The notes below the pieces were generated by a model, which saw only the letters and a program-made list of their open reading frames with translations, made no database searches and was not told the DNA's origin. The translations under genes were made by a program, and so were the position numbers. This document shows, piece by piece, positions 24,311-34,502 of a stretch of DNA of 64,000 bases (position 1 is the stretch's first letter; each line of letters begins with the position of its first letter). This stretch comes from Elephas maximus indicus. Taxonomy: Eukaryota > Chordata > Mammalia > Proboscidea > Elephantidae. The stretch covers positions 12,123,001 to 12,187,000 of the forward strand of contig NC_064842.1 of NCBI RefSeq assembly GCF_024166365.1, in the 5' to 3' direction.

Positions 24311-24824
24311 CATGGATTGAATTGTGTCCCCCAAAAATGTGTGTCAACTTGGCTGGGCCATGATTCCCAGTATTGTGTGATTGTCCACCATTTTGTCATC
24401 TGATGTGATTTTCCTATGTGTTGTAAATCCTACCTCTATGATGTTGATGAGGTGGGATTATCGGCAGTTATGTTAATGATTCAGGACTCAATTTACAAGA
24501 TTAGGTTATGTCTTAAGTCAATCTCTTTTGAGATATAAAAAACAGAAGCGAGCAGAGAGACAGGGGGACCTCATGCTACCAAGAAACAAGAGCCAGGAAA
24601 ATATCTCGTCCTTTGGACTCAGGGTCCCTGCGCTGAGAAGCTTCTAGATCAGGAAAGATCGATGACAAGAACCTTCCCCCAGAGCCGAAAGAGAGAGAAA
24701 GCCTTGCCCTGGAGCTGAATTCAGACTTCTAGCCTCCTAGACTGTAAGAGAATAAATTTCTCTTTGTTAAAGCCATCCACTTGTGGTATTTCTGTTACGG
24801 CAGCACTAGATGACCAAGGCAGAT
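24311..24824 (+). mobile_element. MaLR-type solo LTR (copy b)
   Basis: 'catggattgaattgtgtccc' start, AATAAA near 24751, 'cacttgtggtatttctgtta' and 'gcagcactagatgaccaagg' end. The only uninterrupted copy of this LTR family in the window. Confidence 0.78.
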
Positions 24825-24949
24825 GCCTTCCCTCCTCACCAAGCAGGAAGCTGGAATCTTTATCTCCTCAGGGTTGATTATAGCTTAATGATCAGTCTAT
24901 AAAGAAAAATCCCTTTCGTGTTCGTTTCTGACACTTCACAATTTATTGG

Positions 24950-25045
24950 CACTTGCAAGTTCATTACTGTGTCGAATCCTCAAAAATGCTCTGAGGGCCA
25001 AAATTAATATCTCCGTTTTAGAGGTGATGAAACGTGGCTTGAGCT
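24950..25045 (-). repeat. MIR SINE relic, minus
   Basis: 'cgaatcctcaaaaatgctct' and 'tctccgttttagaggtgatg' match inverted MIR. Confidence 0.5.
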
Positions 25046-25830
25046 AGGGCTTGACCTTGAGGGGAAAAGAAGAAGAAAGAGATATAAAATTAAATGCAAA
25101 GGCCATCCAGGCCTTTTAACACCATGCTACTCATGAGGAAATTAAAGCCTTCATAGGGGCTTCCAGCAGCCTTATCTTTCTTTCATCTTGTCCTTTCATC
25201 TTTATGTCCTTTCTCCTAGAGAAAAAGAGAGACACTGTAAATACAGTTCATAAGTTAGAACTGAAAGGGAGAGAGGTTTCATTTTTCTATCACATCCCAC
25301 TTCCCCCTGCCTGGAGATCAAGTTCACTAACACTGAAGGGTAAGAGGGGGAACAGGTGAAGGGCACTGGCCAGCATCTGTTTGCAGGAGTTAATACAGCG
25401 TCAAGGGCATAGAATCAGGGAAATCTAGTTTCTGCTCCTGGTTTTACCTTAACTGAATGCCTGACCTCCTCAAAATTACCTCTGAGACGGAAAATAAGCC
25501 AGCTCTTGATGGCTCTTCGCAAGACAGGAGACATTATAATCAGGCTGTTTCAGGCAGAAGGAGCCATGTGAAATGAGAAATGATGGCTACTTGCTGGGTT
25601 CGCTTGGGAGGGAGAGGAATTTGTATACAAAAAATGAAGCTGACTGAGGAGTTTGGCCTTGATCTGGAGGACAATGAGAAGGCCCTGAAGGCTCCTGGAG
25701 CAGAGGAGTGAAGAAAGCCATGATTAGGACAGTGAACCTCAGAGCAATGGCCAGAGGCAGCGGGACAAGGAGGAAGCCAGGCACGCCATGTGAACACAAG
25801 GGTACTGCAAAATTCCAACTTGGGGGAAGA
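25046..25830. other. No recognised feature
   Basis: Purine-rich unique sequence without recognisable repeat or exon. Confidence 0.35.
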
Positions 25831-25837
25831 GGCAACT

Positions 25838-26402
25838 GTCTTAGTCATCTAGTGCTGCCGTAACAGAAATACCACAAGTGGATGGGTTTAACAAAGAGAA
25901 ATTTATTTTTCACAGTCTAGTAGGTTACAAATACAAATTCAGGGTGTCAGCACCAGGGGAAAGCTTTCTCTCTGTTGGCTCTGGAAGAAGGTCCTTGTCC
26001 TCAATCTTCTCCTGGTCAAGAAACTTCTCAGGTGCAGGGAACCCGGGTATAGAGGACACACTCTGCTCCTGGTGCTGCTTTCTTGGTGGTATGAGGTCCC
26101 CAACTCTGCTTGCTTCCCTTTCCTTTTATCTTTTTTTTTTTTTTTTAATAATTTTTATTGTGCTTTTAAGTGAATCCTTTTATCTCTTGAGAGATAAAAG
26201 GCAGTGCAGGTCCCACTCCAAGGAAACTCCCTTTACACTGGATGAGGGAGGTGACCTGAGTAAGGGTGGTGTTACAATCCCACCCTAATTCTCTTAACAT
26301 AAAATTACAATCACAAAATAGAGGACAACCACACAATACTGGGGATCATGGCCTAACCAAGTTGATACATATTTTTTGGGGGGGACACAATTCAATCCAT
26401 GA
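25838..26402 (-). mobile_element. MaLR-type solo LTR (copy c), minus
   Basis: Inverted relative to the other copies: 'gtcatctagtgctgccgtaa' at the left, 'ggacacaattcaatccatga' at the right. It contains a very short L1 insertion at 26132-26174. Confidence 0.78.
26132..26174 (-). mobile_element. Ultra-short L1 insertion with TSD
   Basis: Poly(T) followed by only the last nucleotides of the L1 3' end ('ttattgtgcttttaagtg', also seen after the poly(T) of the L1s at 12.05 and 18.6 kb). Exact 11-bp TSD 'tccttttatct' at 26121-26131 and 26175-26185. Confidence 0.8.
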
Positions 26403-26479
26403 CAGCAACTGAATTGGAAATAAGGATGAATGATGAGATGACATCTCCCTCTTTTCTTCTGGCTTACAAAATTAACATC

Positions 26480-26655
26480 ATCTTAGACATCATTCATTCA
26501 ATCATCAAACATTTACTGAGCACCTACTACGTGCTAGACGCTATTCTAAGTGCTGGGAATACTGCAGGGAATAAAACATGAGAATCTCTGCCCTCAAAGA
26601 GCTGCCATTCTAACCAGGAGAGGCAGATAAAGAGTAACAACCATAATAAGCACAT
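26480..26655 (+). repeat. LINE L2 3' relic
   Basis: 'tttactgagcacctactacg', 'gctattctaagtgctgggaa' and 'ctctgccctcaaagagctgc' follow the L2 consensus order. Confidence 0.8.
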
Positions 26656-26671
26656 TAGCTAAATGAAAAAA

Positions 26672-26876
26672 GGATATCCCAATGGTTAGCACTCGGATGC
26701 TAACCGAAAGGTCAGCAGTTGAAACCCACCAGCTGCTATGCAGGAGAAAGATGTGGCAGTCTGCTCCCATAGATTACAGCCTTGGAAACTTTAGGGGGTA
26801 GTTCTATCCCATCCTATAGGGTCGGTATACGTCGGGATCGACTCGACAACAACGGGTCTGGTTTTTTTTTGGTTTA
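26672..26876 (+). repeat. AfroSINE with extended body
   Basis: Head 'ctaaccgaaaggtcagcag', extra segment 'gagaaagatgtggcagtctg', body, tail 'acgtcgggatcgactcgac' and a T-rich 3' end. Confidence 0.87.
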
Positions 26877-27041
26877 GCATGGGGTGAAAAGGAGAATGGT
26901 GAAGCTTCAAATAGGGGGTCAGGAGAAGGTGATATGTAAGCAGAAAGCTGAAGGAAGGGAGGCAGACTTGCCTACCGCTGGGGGGCATATGATCTTCTTT
27001 CAGTAACAGACCACCCTGTGGCCATAACTTCATACCCGCAA

Positions 27042-27248
27042 TGCTGTTGTTGTCACTTGTCATAGAGTCGATTCTGACTCATGGTGACCCGTGTGTGCAG
27101 AGTAGAGCTGTGCTCCATAGGGTTGTCAAGGCTGTGACTGTTTGGAAGCAGATCACCAGGTCTGTCTTCTGGGCGCCTCTGTGTGGGTTCTAACTACCAA
27201 CCTTCTGGCTAGTAGTCCAGCGCCTAACTGTCTGCGCCCCCAGGGAGT
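27042..27248 (-). repeat. AfroSINE, long subtype, minus
   Basis: 'tagagtcgattctgactcat' at the left, long-subtype body inverted ('gatcaccaggtctgtcttct'), head complement at the right. Confidence 0.85.
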
Positions 27249-27249
27249 G

Positions 27250-27825
27250 GAGTAGCTGTTCCTTCAAAACATGGCTCATTAACCAAGAGTGAATGAGGCA
27301 TAGTCCCTGATCCCAACCCCATTAAAAAAAGGCCAGGGACAGAGCTTTCCTCATGTACTCCATCTCCAAGGTCTAGCCTTGTGTAAGTACTCGATATTTC
27401 TCGCATCAATCAATTCATCCATACTCAACCAATAACTTCTTTAATTTACTAGCCTCAAACACAGCCCCCATAACTCACCTGTAAGTACCAAACTTGGTAA
27501 GATTTATCAGAAACAAGATTCAAGGATTTTTTAACACATAAAGGTATCACCCTTAATATGACCAGAACACGCTTTCTGTTTTGCATTTTCCCCTCCAGGC
27601 ATCTCTGTATCCATAACTTGAGGTAGCTACAATTTGGTGCATTAATCATAATTAATTTTGAGATGTGGGTTCTTTTCCACTTATCATTATGCTGTAAGCA
27701 TTTTTTTCTGGCGTTTCTTAGTCTTTAAAATTATCATTGATGATGGATGAAGAGGGTCAGGCAGTTACCCTCACAGATGGCCAGCTAAAGCAATGCCATT
27801 TTCAATGTCCCTGAATTACAACACC
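27250..27825. other. No recognised feature
   Basis: A/T-rich sequence left of the RTE block; nothing recognised. Confidence 0.35.
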
Positions 27826-28379
27826 TATGGCAATGGGTGACCACAGCCTTCAATATGGATTGCACCTCAACACAAAGAAAACAAAAACCCTCACAGCTGG
27901 ACCAATGAGCAATGTCATGATAAACGGAGAAAAGATTGAAGTTGTCAAGGATTTCATTTTACTGGGATCCACAATCAACAGCCACGGAAACAGCAGTCAA
28001 GAAATCAAAAGACACACTGCATTGGGTAAATCTGCTGCAAAGGACCTCTTCAAAGTGTTGCAGAGCAAAGATGTCACCCTGAAGACTAAGGTGCGCCTGA
28101 CCCAAGCCATGGTATTTTCAGTCACATCATATGCATGTGAAAGCTGGACAATGAATAAGGAAGACCGAAGAAGAGTTGACTCCTTTGAATTGTGGTGTTG
28201 GCGAAGAATATTGAACATACCATGGACTGCCAAAAGAACGAACAAATCTGTCTTAGAAGAAGTACAACTACAATGCTCCTTAGAAGCAAGGATGGAGAGA
28301 CTGCATCTTACATACTTTGGACATGTTGTCAGGAGGGATCCGTCCCTGGAGAAGAACATCATGCTTGGCAGAATACGGC
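27826..28379 (+). mobile_element. RTE LINE copy 1 (C-terminal coding piece)
   Basis: One frame stays open for 192 codons and encodes the region after the RTE polymerase domain: HSLQYGLHLNTKKTKTL, YACESWTMNKED, LTYFGHVVRRDPSLE. The familiar tail (KRGRPSTRW..., GSSITTI...) is missing because the sequence switches at about 28380 to the 5' region of another RTE copy. Both ends are truncated. Confidence 0.85.
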
Positions 28380-31148
28380 GTCCACTTCTGAAAAGAATTA
28401 CATAAAAAGAAGAGCAGCGGAACATTGTCTGAATAGTCCCAGAAGATGAGCCCCTCAGGTTGGAAGGCACTCAAAATGCAACTGGAGAAGAGCTGCCTCC
28501 TCAAAGTAGAGTCGGCCTTAATGACATGGATACAGTCAAGCTTTTGGGACCTTCATTTGCAGATGCGCCATGACTCAAAATGAGAAGAAACAGCTGCAAA
28601 CATCCATTAATAATTGGAGCCTGGAATGTACAAAGTATGAACCTAGGAAAACTGGAAATAGTCAAAAATGAAATGGAACACATAAAGATCATGTTAGGCA
28701 TAAGTGAGCCGAAATGGACTGGTATTGGCCATTTTGAATCAGACAATCATATGGTCTACTATGTCAGGAATGACAGATTGAAGAGGAATGGTGATGCATT
28801 CATCACCAAAAAGAACATTTCAAGATCTGTCCTGAAGTACAAGGCTGTCACTGATAGGATAATATCCATACGCTTACAAGTAAGACCAGTTAATACAAAT
28901 ATTATTCAAATTTATGCACCAACCACTAAGGCCAAAAAGGAAGAAACTGAAGATTTTACCAACTTCTGCAGTCTGAACTTGATTGAACATGCAATCAGGA
29001 TGCACTGGTAATTACTGGTGATTGGAATGTGAAAGTTGGAAATGAAGAAGGATTGGTAGTTGGAAAATACAGCCTTGATAGAAACGATGCCGGAGATCAC
29101 ATATTGAATTTTACAAGACCGACAACTTCTTCATTGCAAATACCTTTTTTCACCAACATAAATGGGGACTATACACGTGGACCTTACCAAACGGAATACA
29201 CAGGAACCAAATCGACTGCATCAGTGGGAAGAGACAATGGAAAAGCTCAATACCATCAGTCAGAACAAGGCCAGGGGCCGACTTCAGATCAGATCATCAA
29301 CTACTCATATGCAAGTACAAGCTGAAACTGAAGAAAATTAGAAGTTGACAAGAGCCAAAGTACAACCTTGACTATATTCCACCTGAATTTAGAGACTATC
29401 TCAAGAATAGATTTGACGCGTTGAACGCTAATGACCAAAGACCAGGTGAGCTGTAGAATGACATCAAGTACAATCAGAAAGCAAGTGGTCATTTAAAAGA
29501 TAGGAAAGAAAGAAAAGACCTAAATGGATATCAAAAGAGACTCTGAAACTTGCTTTTGAACGTCGAGTAGCTAAAGCAAAAGGAAAAAATGATGAAGTAA
29601 AAGAGCTGAACAGAAGATTTCAAAAGGTAGCTCGAGAAGACAAAATAAAGTATTATGATGACATGTGCAAAGACCTAGACATAGAAAACCAAAAGGGAAG
29701 AACATGCTCAGCATTTCTCAAGCTGAAAAAACTGAAGAAAAATTCAAGCCTCAAGTTACAATACTGAAGGATTCTACCAGGAAAATAGTAAACAACGCAG
29801 GAACCATCAAAAGAAGAGGGGAGGAATACACAGAGTCACTATACCAAAAAAGAATTGGTCAACATTCAACCATTTCAGGAGGTAACATATGACCAGGCCC
29901 GATGGTACCGAAGGAAGAATTTCAAGCTGCACTGAAGGTATTGTCAAAAAACAAGGCTCCAGGAACTGATGGAGTAGCAACTGAGATGTTCCAACAAACA
30001 GATACAGCACTGGAAGCGCTCACTCGTCTATGCCAAGAAATTTGGAAGACAGCTACCTACCTGGCCAATCGACTGGAAGAGATCCATATTTAGGCCTGTT
30101 CCCAAGAAAGGTGATCCTACTGAATGCGGAAATGACAGAACAATACCATTAATATCAAATGCAAGTAAAAGTTTGCTGAAGGTCATTCAAAAGCAGCTGC
30201 AGCAGTGTATCGACAGGGAACCGCCAGAAATGCGGGCTGGATTTAGAAGAGGACGTGGGACCAGGGATGTCATTGGTGATGTCAGATGGATCCTGGCTGA
30301 AAGCAGAGAATACCAGAAAGGTGTTTACCTGTGTTCTACTGACTATGGTTTAAAGTCAGGAAAGGTGTGCATCAGGGTTATATCCTCTTACTATACCTTA
30401 TTCAATCTGTATGCTGAGCAAATAGTCCAAGAAGCTGGACTATATGAAGAAAAAGAGGGCATCAGGATTGGAGGCAAACTCATTAACAACCTGTATTACA
30501 CAGATGACACAACCTTGCTTGCTGAAAGTGAAGAGGACTCGAAGCACTTATTAATGAAGATCAAAGACAGCCTTCAGTATGGACTGCACCGCAACAAAAA
30601 GAAAACAAATCCTCACAACTGGACCAATAAGCAACATTATGATGAATGGTGAAAAGGCTGAGGTTGTCAAGGGTTTCATTTTACTTGGATCCACAAGCAG
30701 CAGTCAAGAAATCAAAAGACACATTGGCATTGGGCAAATCGGCTGCAAGAGACCTCTTTAAAGTGTTGAAAAGCAAAGATGTCACCTTGAGGACTAAGGC
30801 ACACCTGGCCCAAGCCACGGTGTTCTGAATCGCCTCATATGCATGTGAAAGGTGGACAATGAATAAGGAGGACTAAAGAAGAACCAATGCCTTTGAATTG
30901 TGGTGTTGGCAAAGAATATTGAATATACCATGGACTGCCCAAAGAACAAACAAATCTGTCTTGGAAGAAGTACAACCAGAATGCTCCTTAGAAGGAAGGA
31001 TGGTAAGACTCTGTCTCACATACTTTGGACATGTTATCAGGAGGGAGCAGTCCCTGGAGACGGACATCATGCTTGGTAAAGTGGAGCGTCAGTGAAAAAG
31101 AGGAAGACCCTCAAAGAGATGGATTGACACAGCGGCTGCAACAATGGG
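28380..31148 (+). mobile_element. RTE LINE copy 2, near full length, defective
   Basis: The longest RTE copy here. In order: short 5' region; APE-type endonuclease (AWNVQSMNLGKLEIV, then ISEPKWTGIG, IYAPTT, and GDWNVKVGNEEG, about 28610-29050); reverse transcriptase (KNKAPGTDGVATEMFQ about 29950, MRAGFRRGRGTRD about 30229, LYYTDDTTLL about 30490); and the C-terminal region. Between 30345 and 30365 the frame jumps from the segment before RT motif A to the segment after it, so the first catalytic aspartate region is deleted. Several stops and frameshifts. It continues at 31983 after an LTR insertion. Confidence 0.88.
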
Positions 31149-31982
31149 TGTTACCACAAATCGCAGATTTGAGCCGCCTGCCGCAAAGCCAATACTGAGA
31201 CGGGAGGAGGTAAGCAGTAAGAGGGCTTTACTGAATACCAGTATTCAAGAGACAGAGGGGGTTAAATTTCTCCCAAATTCTAATTCTAAAGAGCTAATGG
31301 GAGGGTTTTATAGGACTAAGGCCGGGGTTACCTAATGTTTTTAAGCACATAGCCCACAGATGGTCTTACACATCACAAAACAACTACAATAAACTCTTTA
31401 TTAAACTAAAGATATGCATGTCAGATATCTGGACTCTAATCAGTATGTTTGTAACAGGCTGAAAAAAACTCACATAAGAATCTCTCGGCTAGTGGAACTG
31501 TTCTGCCAAGTCCACTCTGGCTGAGATAGGGAGCAAGAAAGAAAGTTGTAGATTAAAAGTGTCAGGCAGCTTTTCTAGCTGCCCTCTTGCAGGCTGAAGG
31601 CCATTTCTCAGGAGAACAAAAAAGAGAAGAAAGACCAAGGCCAAAGGAGCTGAGAGAGCTCCACGTCCCTTTAGAAGAGACCAGAGCAGCTGGTGCAATA
31701 AAAAAAAGTTTAGAGATTACTTAGGGCATCATTACAGCGTTAGTTATGTCAAGCTCTCAATCACCCATTGTGAATAGGAGAAAACATGTTGTAAGGTATT
31801 AGGGTGTGTTTTATGTTAAGAGTGGTACAGGCGGCTCAGCCGTATCTTGAACAGAACCTGCGCCATTTTCTAAAGACTAGAGATTAATCACAGCTTATAC
31901 AGCTATACTAAAACAAACGAGGAAATATATTCTCCCTACTTGAATATTAAAATACTGGAGAAAATGTATTTTCTCTGCTTCA
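31149..31982 (-). mobile_element. Solo LTR (endogenous retrovirus), minus, 834 bp, with 4-bp TSD
   Basis: Bounded by TG...CA ends and by a perfect 4-bp duplication 'tggg' (31145-31148 and 31983-31986); RTE sequence runs on unbroken across it. On the minus strand there is a TATA-like 'tcctataaaaccctcc' at about 31305-31320 (plus coordinates) and further A-rich poly(A)-like signals. A 4-bp TSD is the size made by gammaretrovirus-like (class I) integrases, so ERV1 is the likely class. No internal viral gene remains. Confidence 0.85.
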
Positions 31983-32105
31983 TGGGCTCAAGCATACCAA
32001 GTGTGAGGCTGGCGCAGGCCCAGGCAGTGTTTTGGTCTGTGGTACTTGGGGTCCCTAAGCGCCAAGTCTGAACCCACTCCACAGGACTAACAGCAACATT
32101 TACAT
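31983..32105 (+). mobile_element. RTE LINE copy 2, 3' terminus
   Basis: Continues copy 2 after the LTR: 'tgggctcaagcataccaag', 'gcaggcccaggcagtgtttt', then a degenerate tail near 'gactaacagcaacattt'. With 28380-31148 this gives an original element of about 2.9 kb. Confidence 0.8.
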
Positions 32106-32354
32106 ACGGGATAGAGATTCTAAGGTGACACAGGGATTTGTGGAAACATTACTTCTGTAAGCATGAAAAAGCTATTCCTTATTAGAAAGAAGATAATGGG
32201 CATTCTTAACGTGCTTTAGAAATAACCCGGAAGAGAAAAGCCTGGCCCGAGCAGGAAAATGAAAAAAAAAAAAAAGCCGACCTCGGCGGCTTACCCGGAC
32301 CTGCGGGCCGCAGTGCCGGAAACGAAGGCGCGGGGCTCCACGGCTCGTTATCCG

Positions 32355-32373
32355 CGCCCGGCAGAGGGCGCCA
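32355..32373 (+). promoter_or_regulatory. CTCF-like binding site
   Basis: CGCCCGGCAGAGGGCGCCA matches the CTCF core (CCASYAGRGGGCRSY) at all but about two positions. It sits at the left edge of the CpG island, a common place for CTCF. Confidence 0.5.
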
Positions 32374-32640
32374 CCCACTGAATTGCCAACAGAAAAGGAG
32401 GGGTGGGTGCTCGCGGCGACCTGGACCGTGAGCCGGGCGAGGCGGGCAGAGGCGGCGCTGGCGGGCAGGCCGCGCCGGCGGGCAGGAGGCGCTGCGCCTG
32501 CAGTTACGCCGCGTGGCCAGCGGGCGGCGCTGTGGCACCGGCTCCCGCGCGCTCTCCCCGAGACCGGCCGGTGCGCGTCCAGCCGCTGTCGCCCGCCCAG
32601 AGCGCGGCCAGCGTGGCCCGGAGGGCGACTCGGCCTGTGG

Positions 32641-32654
32641 CTGCCACGTGGCAG
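32641..32654. promoter_or_regulatory. Perfect 14-bp palindrome with E-box
   Basis: CTGCCACGTGGCAG is self-complementary over all 14 bases and centres on CACGTG, the site bound by USF/MYC-type bHLH factors. Its location within the CpG island, 30 bp from a GC box, supports a promoter element. Confidence 0.45.
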
Positions 32655-33000
32655 CCCGCGACCCGGGGCGGCCGGCTCCCAGACCCCGCCCCCTGCAGCA
32701 GGGAAGGGCGGGGTCGCTCATGCCAACAGCCCCGGTGGCGACCTTTCCGCTCTGGGGTGTTTTCCTGAGTTTCAGAACGCCGCGTGACCCGAGTCGCCGG
32801 GGGGACTGCCGAGAGTCTGTTGTGAACACACGAGTTCTAGGCCAGGGTTCCTTTTCCCAGAACCGAGGGCCGGAGGCTGGGGCAGTGGCCCGAGGCCCGT
32901 GTGGCCGTCCAGCGCTTGACGAGTCCGAATGGAGAGTTACTGAAAACACCAGAGACATCGGGTTTCGAAACCAACACCCCCAAAAAGTAAAATAATATAT

Positions 33001-33200
33001 CATCCTTTTTTTTGTTTGTTTTATTGATTACATGTTGAAATATTTTGAACATGCTGGATTAAATAAAATGCATAATTACAATTAAATTCACCTGTTTCCT
33101 TTTACCTTTTTTTTAATGTGGCTACTAGAAAATTTTAAATTACATCTGTAGTTTTCCATTTTCAGCTCTCATTATGTTTCTCTCGGAGGGTGCAGGTTTA
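33001..33200. repeat. Unclassified A/T-rich old repeat (tentative)
   Basis: 'aatgtggctactagaaaatt' followed by 'aaattacatctgtag' looks like a known mammalian dispersed repeat, but I cannot name the family with confidence. Confidence 0.3.
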
Positions 33201-33368
33201 GGGAGCCAGAATCCTGTCCCCTTGATTTCAAGTTCTTTCTTGACCTGCCCTTACATCAGGTAAGCAGTGGTAGGCAAAGACAGTCTCTCATCTGTGGGCC
33301 TACCCAGAGCCAGTACTGTACCTGGCAAGTAGTAAGCATGGCGTTCGTTTTCCCCCAACATAATCTTA

Positions 33369-33528
33369 AAAAAAAAAAACCAAACCCGTTGCCTTCCAGT
33401 CGATTCTGACTCATAGCAGAGAGTAGAACTGCCCCGTAGAGTTTCCAAGGAGCACCTGGTGGATTTGAACTGCAGACCTTTTGTTTAGCAGCTGTATCAC
33501 TTAACCACTAGGCTACCAGAGTTTCCAC
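33369..33528 (-). repeat. AfroSINE, short subtype, minus, with TSD
   Basis: Complete inverted copy between exact 10-bp repeats 'cataatctta' at 33359-33368 and 33529-33538. Confidence 0.92.
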
Positions 33529-33863
33529 CATAATCTTAGACTCCACAAAAAGTGAAGTAATGTATCTCTTAAATTGAGCTAGCTTTGGGATGATCAACTG
33601 TAAGACTTTCTGTCTTGGCTTGCAAGATTTAATTCTGGAAAACCACACTCATACTCGGGTCGTTTTGCTTTTCTGAGGTCAGGATATCTGTACCAAGCAA
33701 CACTGTGGAGGAGCGATGTGCAGAGTGCCTTGAGGAAACAGGCCCCACTCCTGCAAAAAAATACCCGTAATTATCACTTAAGGAAGCCGTGGTTGACACT
33801 GGATGCCTTTTGGCAAAGCCATTTCAGAGCCTCAGATACCGCAGAACACTTTAGTACAGGACT

Positions 33864-34502
33864 ACTTATTCTGGTTGTTGTAAATTTGATTCTGCACTCC
33901 CTTCCCCTCCCCACCCCCTACCCCAAATATGCATTGAATTCCTGGTCCTTGGACCTGTGGATGTGGTCCTGGGTGGAAATAGGATTTCTTCTGTTGTGTT
34001 AATAAGGTCGTAGGAGTGGAGGGTAGATACTTAACCTAACCACCTCTAAGTTACAGAAAGACCAGAATATCCATTTCCTTCATATCATTTACCACACTTT
34101 GTGTTAATAGGTTGTCCCTTATATCACACCATTAAAATACAACCCTTCTGAGGGCAGAAACTCCTGATTTCCGTGTTTTGCTCATTATTACAATTCTTTT
34201 GCTCACAGTAGTGTCTTGCTCACTATCATATCTGCAGCACCTAGGACGCTCAATAAATGTTTGTGTAAAAAAAAAAAGACTGGCACAAACACAGAGACAC
34301 ACATGGAGAAGACATCCCTGTGAGGATCATCTACAAGCCAAGGGGTCAAGAACACCCGGGACTACCACCAGGGAAGCCGTCAGCACAGCCAGGACCCTGA
34401 CCTTGACTTCTAGCCTCCAGAGCCGTGAGACAATAAATGCCTGTTGTTTAAAGCCACCCACTTGTGGTATCTGTGTTACAGCGGCACCAGGTAACTGAGA
34501 CA
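33864..34502 (+). mobile_element. MaLR-type solo LTR (copy d), interrupted
   Basis: Diverged left part ('ggacctgtggatgtggtcct', 'gttaataaggtcgtagg') and clear right part ('cttctagcctccagagccgt', 'acaataaatgcctgttgttt', 'cccacttgtggtatctgtgt'). About 220 bp in the middle (34050-34272) is foreign and ends in poly(A). Confidence 0.7.
34050..34272 (+). repeat. L2-like segment with poly(A), inside LTR copy d
   Basis: Reads as the L2 3' end ('cttctgagggcagaaactcc', 'gcacctaggacgctcaataa'), but it ends with AATAAA, a 12-bp gap and an 11-A run. L2 has no poly(A) tail and predates this LTR, so this is best read as a retroposed transcript that used an L2-derived poly(A) signal. The left boundary and TSD are uncertain. 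Confidence 0.5.

Larger units (their letters stand above)
32222..32960. promoter_or_regulatory. Isolated CpG island
   Basis: The only strongly CpG-rich stretch in the window; 32521-32580 alone holds 12 CpGs, while flanking kilobases have very few. It carries two GC boxes (CCCCGCCCC at 32684-32692, GGGCGGGG at 32706-32713), a CTCF-like site at 32355-32373 and a CACGTG palindrome at 32641-32654. It lies about 4.5 kb beyond the 3' end of HHIPL2. On the minus strand 'ccgggtaagcc' at about 32288-32298 could be a splice donor. It may be a promoter of a non-coding transcript or an enhancer-type island; long open frames here are a by-product of GC content. Confidence 0.7.

Noticed and set aside
25878-26288. 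136-codon plus-strand frame
   Set aside because: It crosses a MaLR LTR and a poly(T) L1 insertion; the hydrophobic stretch is translated poly(T).
27826-28405. 192-codon open frame as a possible host gene
   Set aside because: It is the C-terminal part of an RTE LINE ORF, shared with the copies at 4.9, 14.8, 31.0, 41.7 and 62.9 kb.
32206-33003. Long minus- and plus-strand open frames over the CpG island (up to 265 codons)
   Set aside because: GC-rich DNA has few stop codons; composition is Arg/Ala/Pro/Gly without domains, and frames on both strands overlap.
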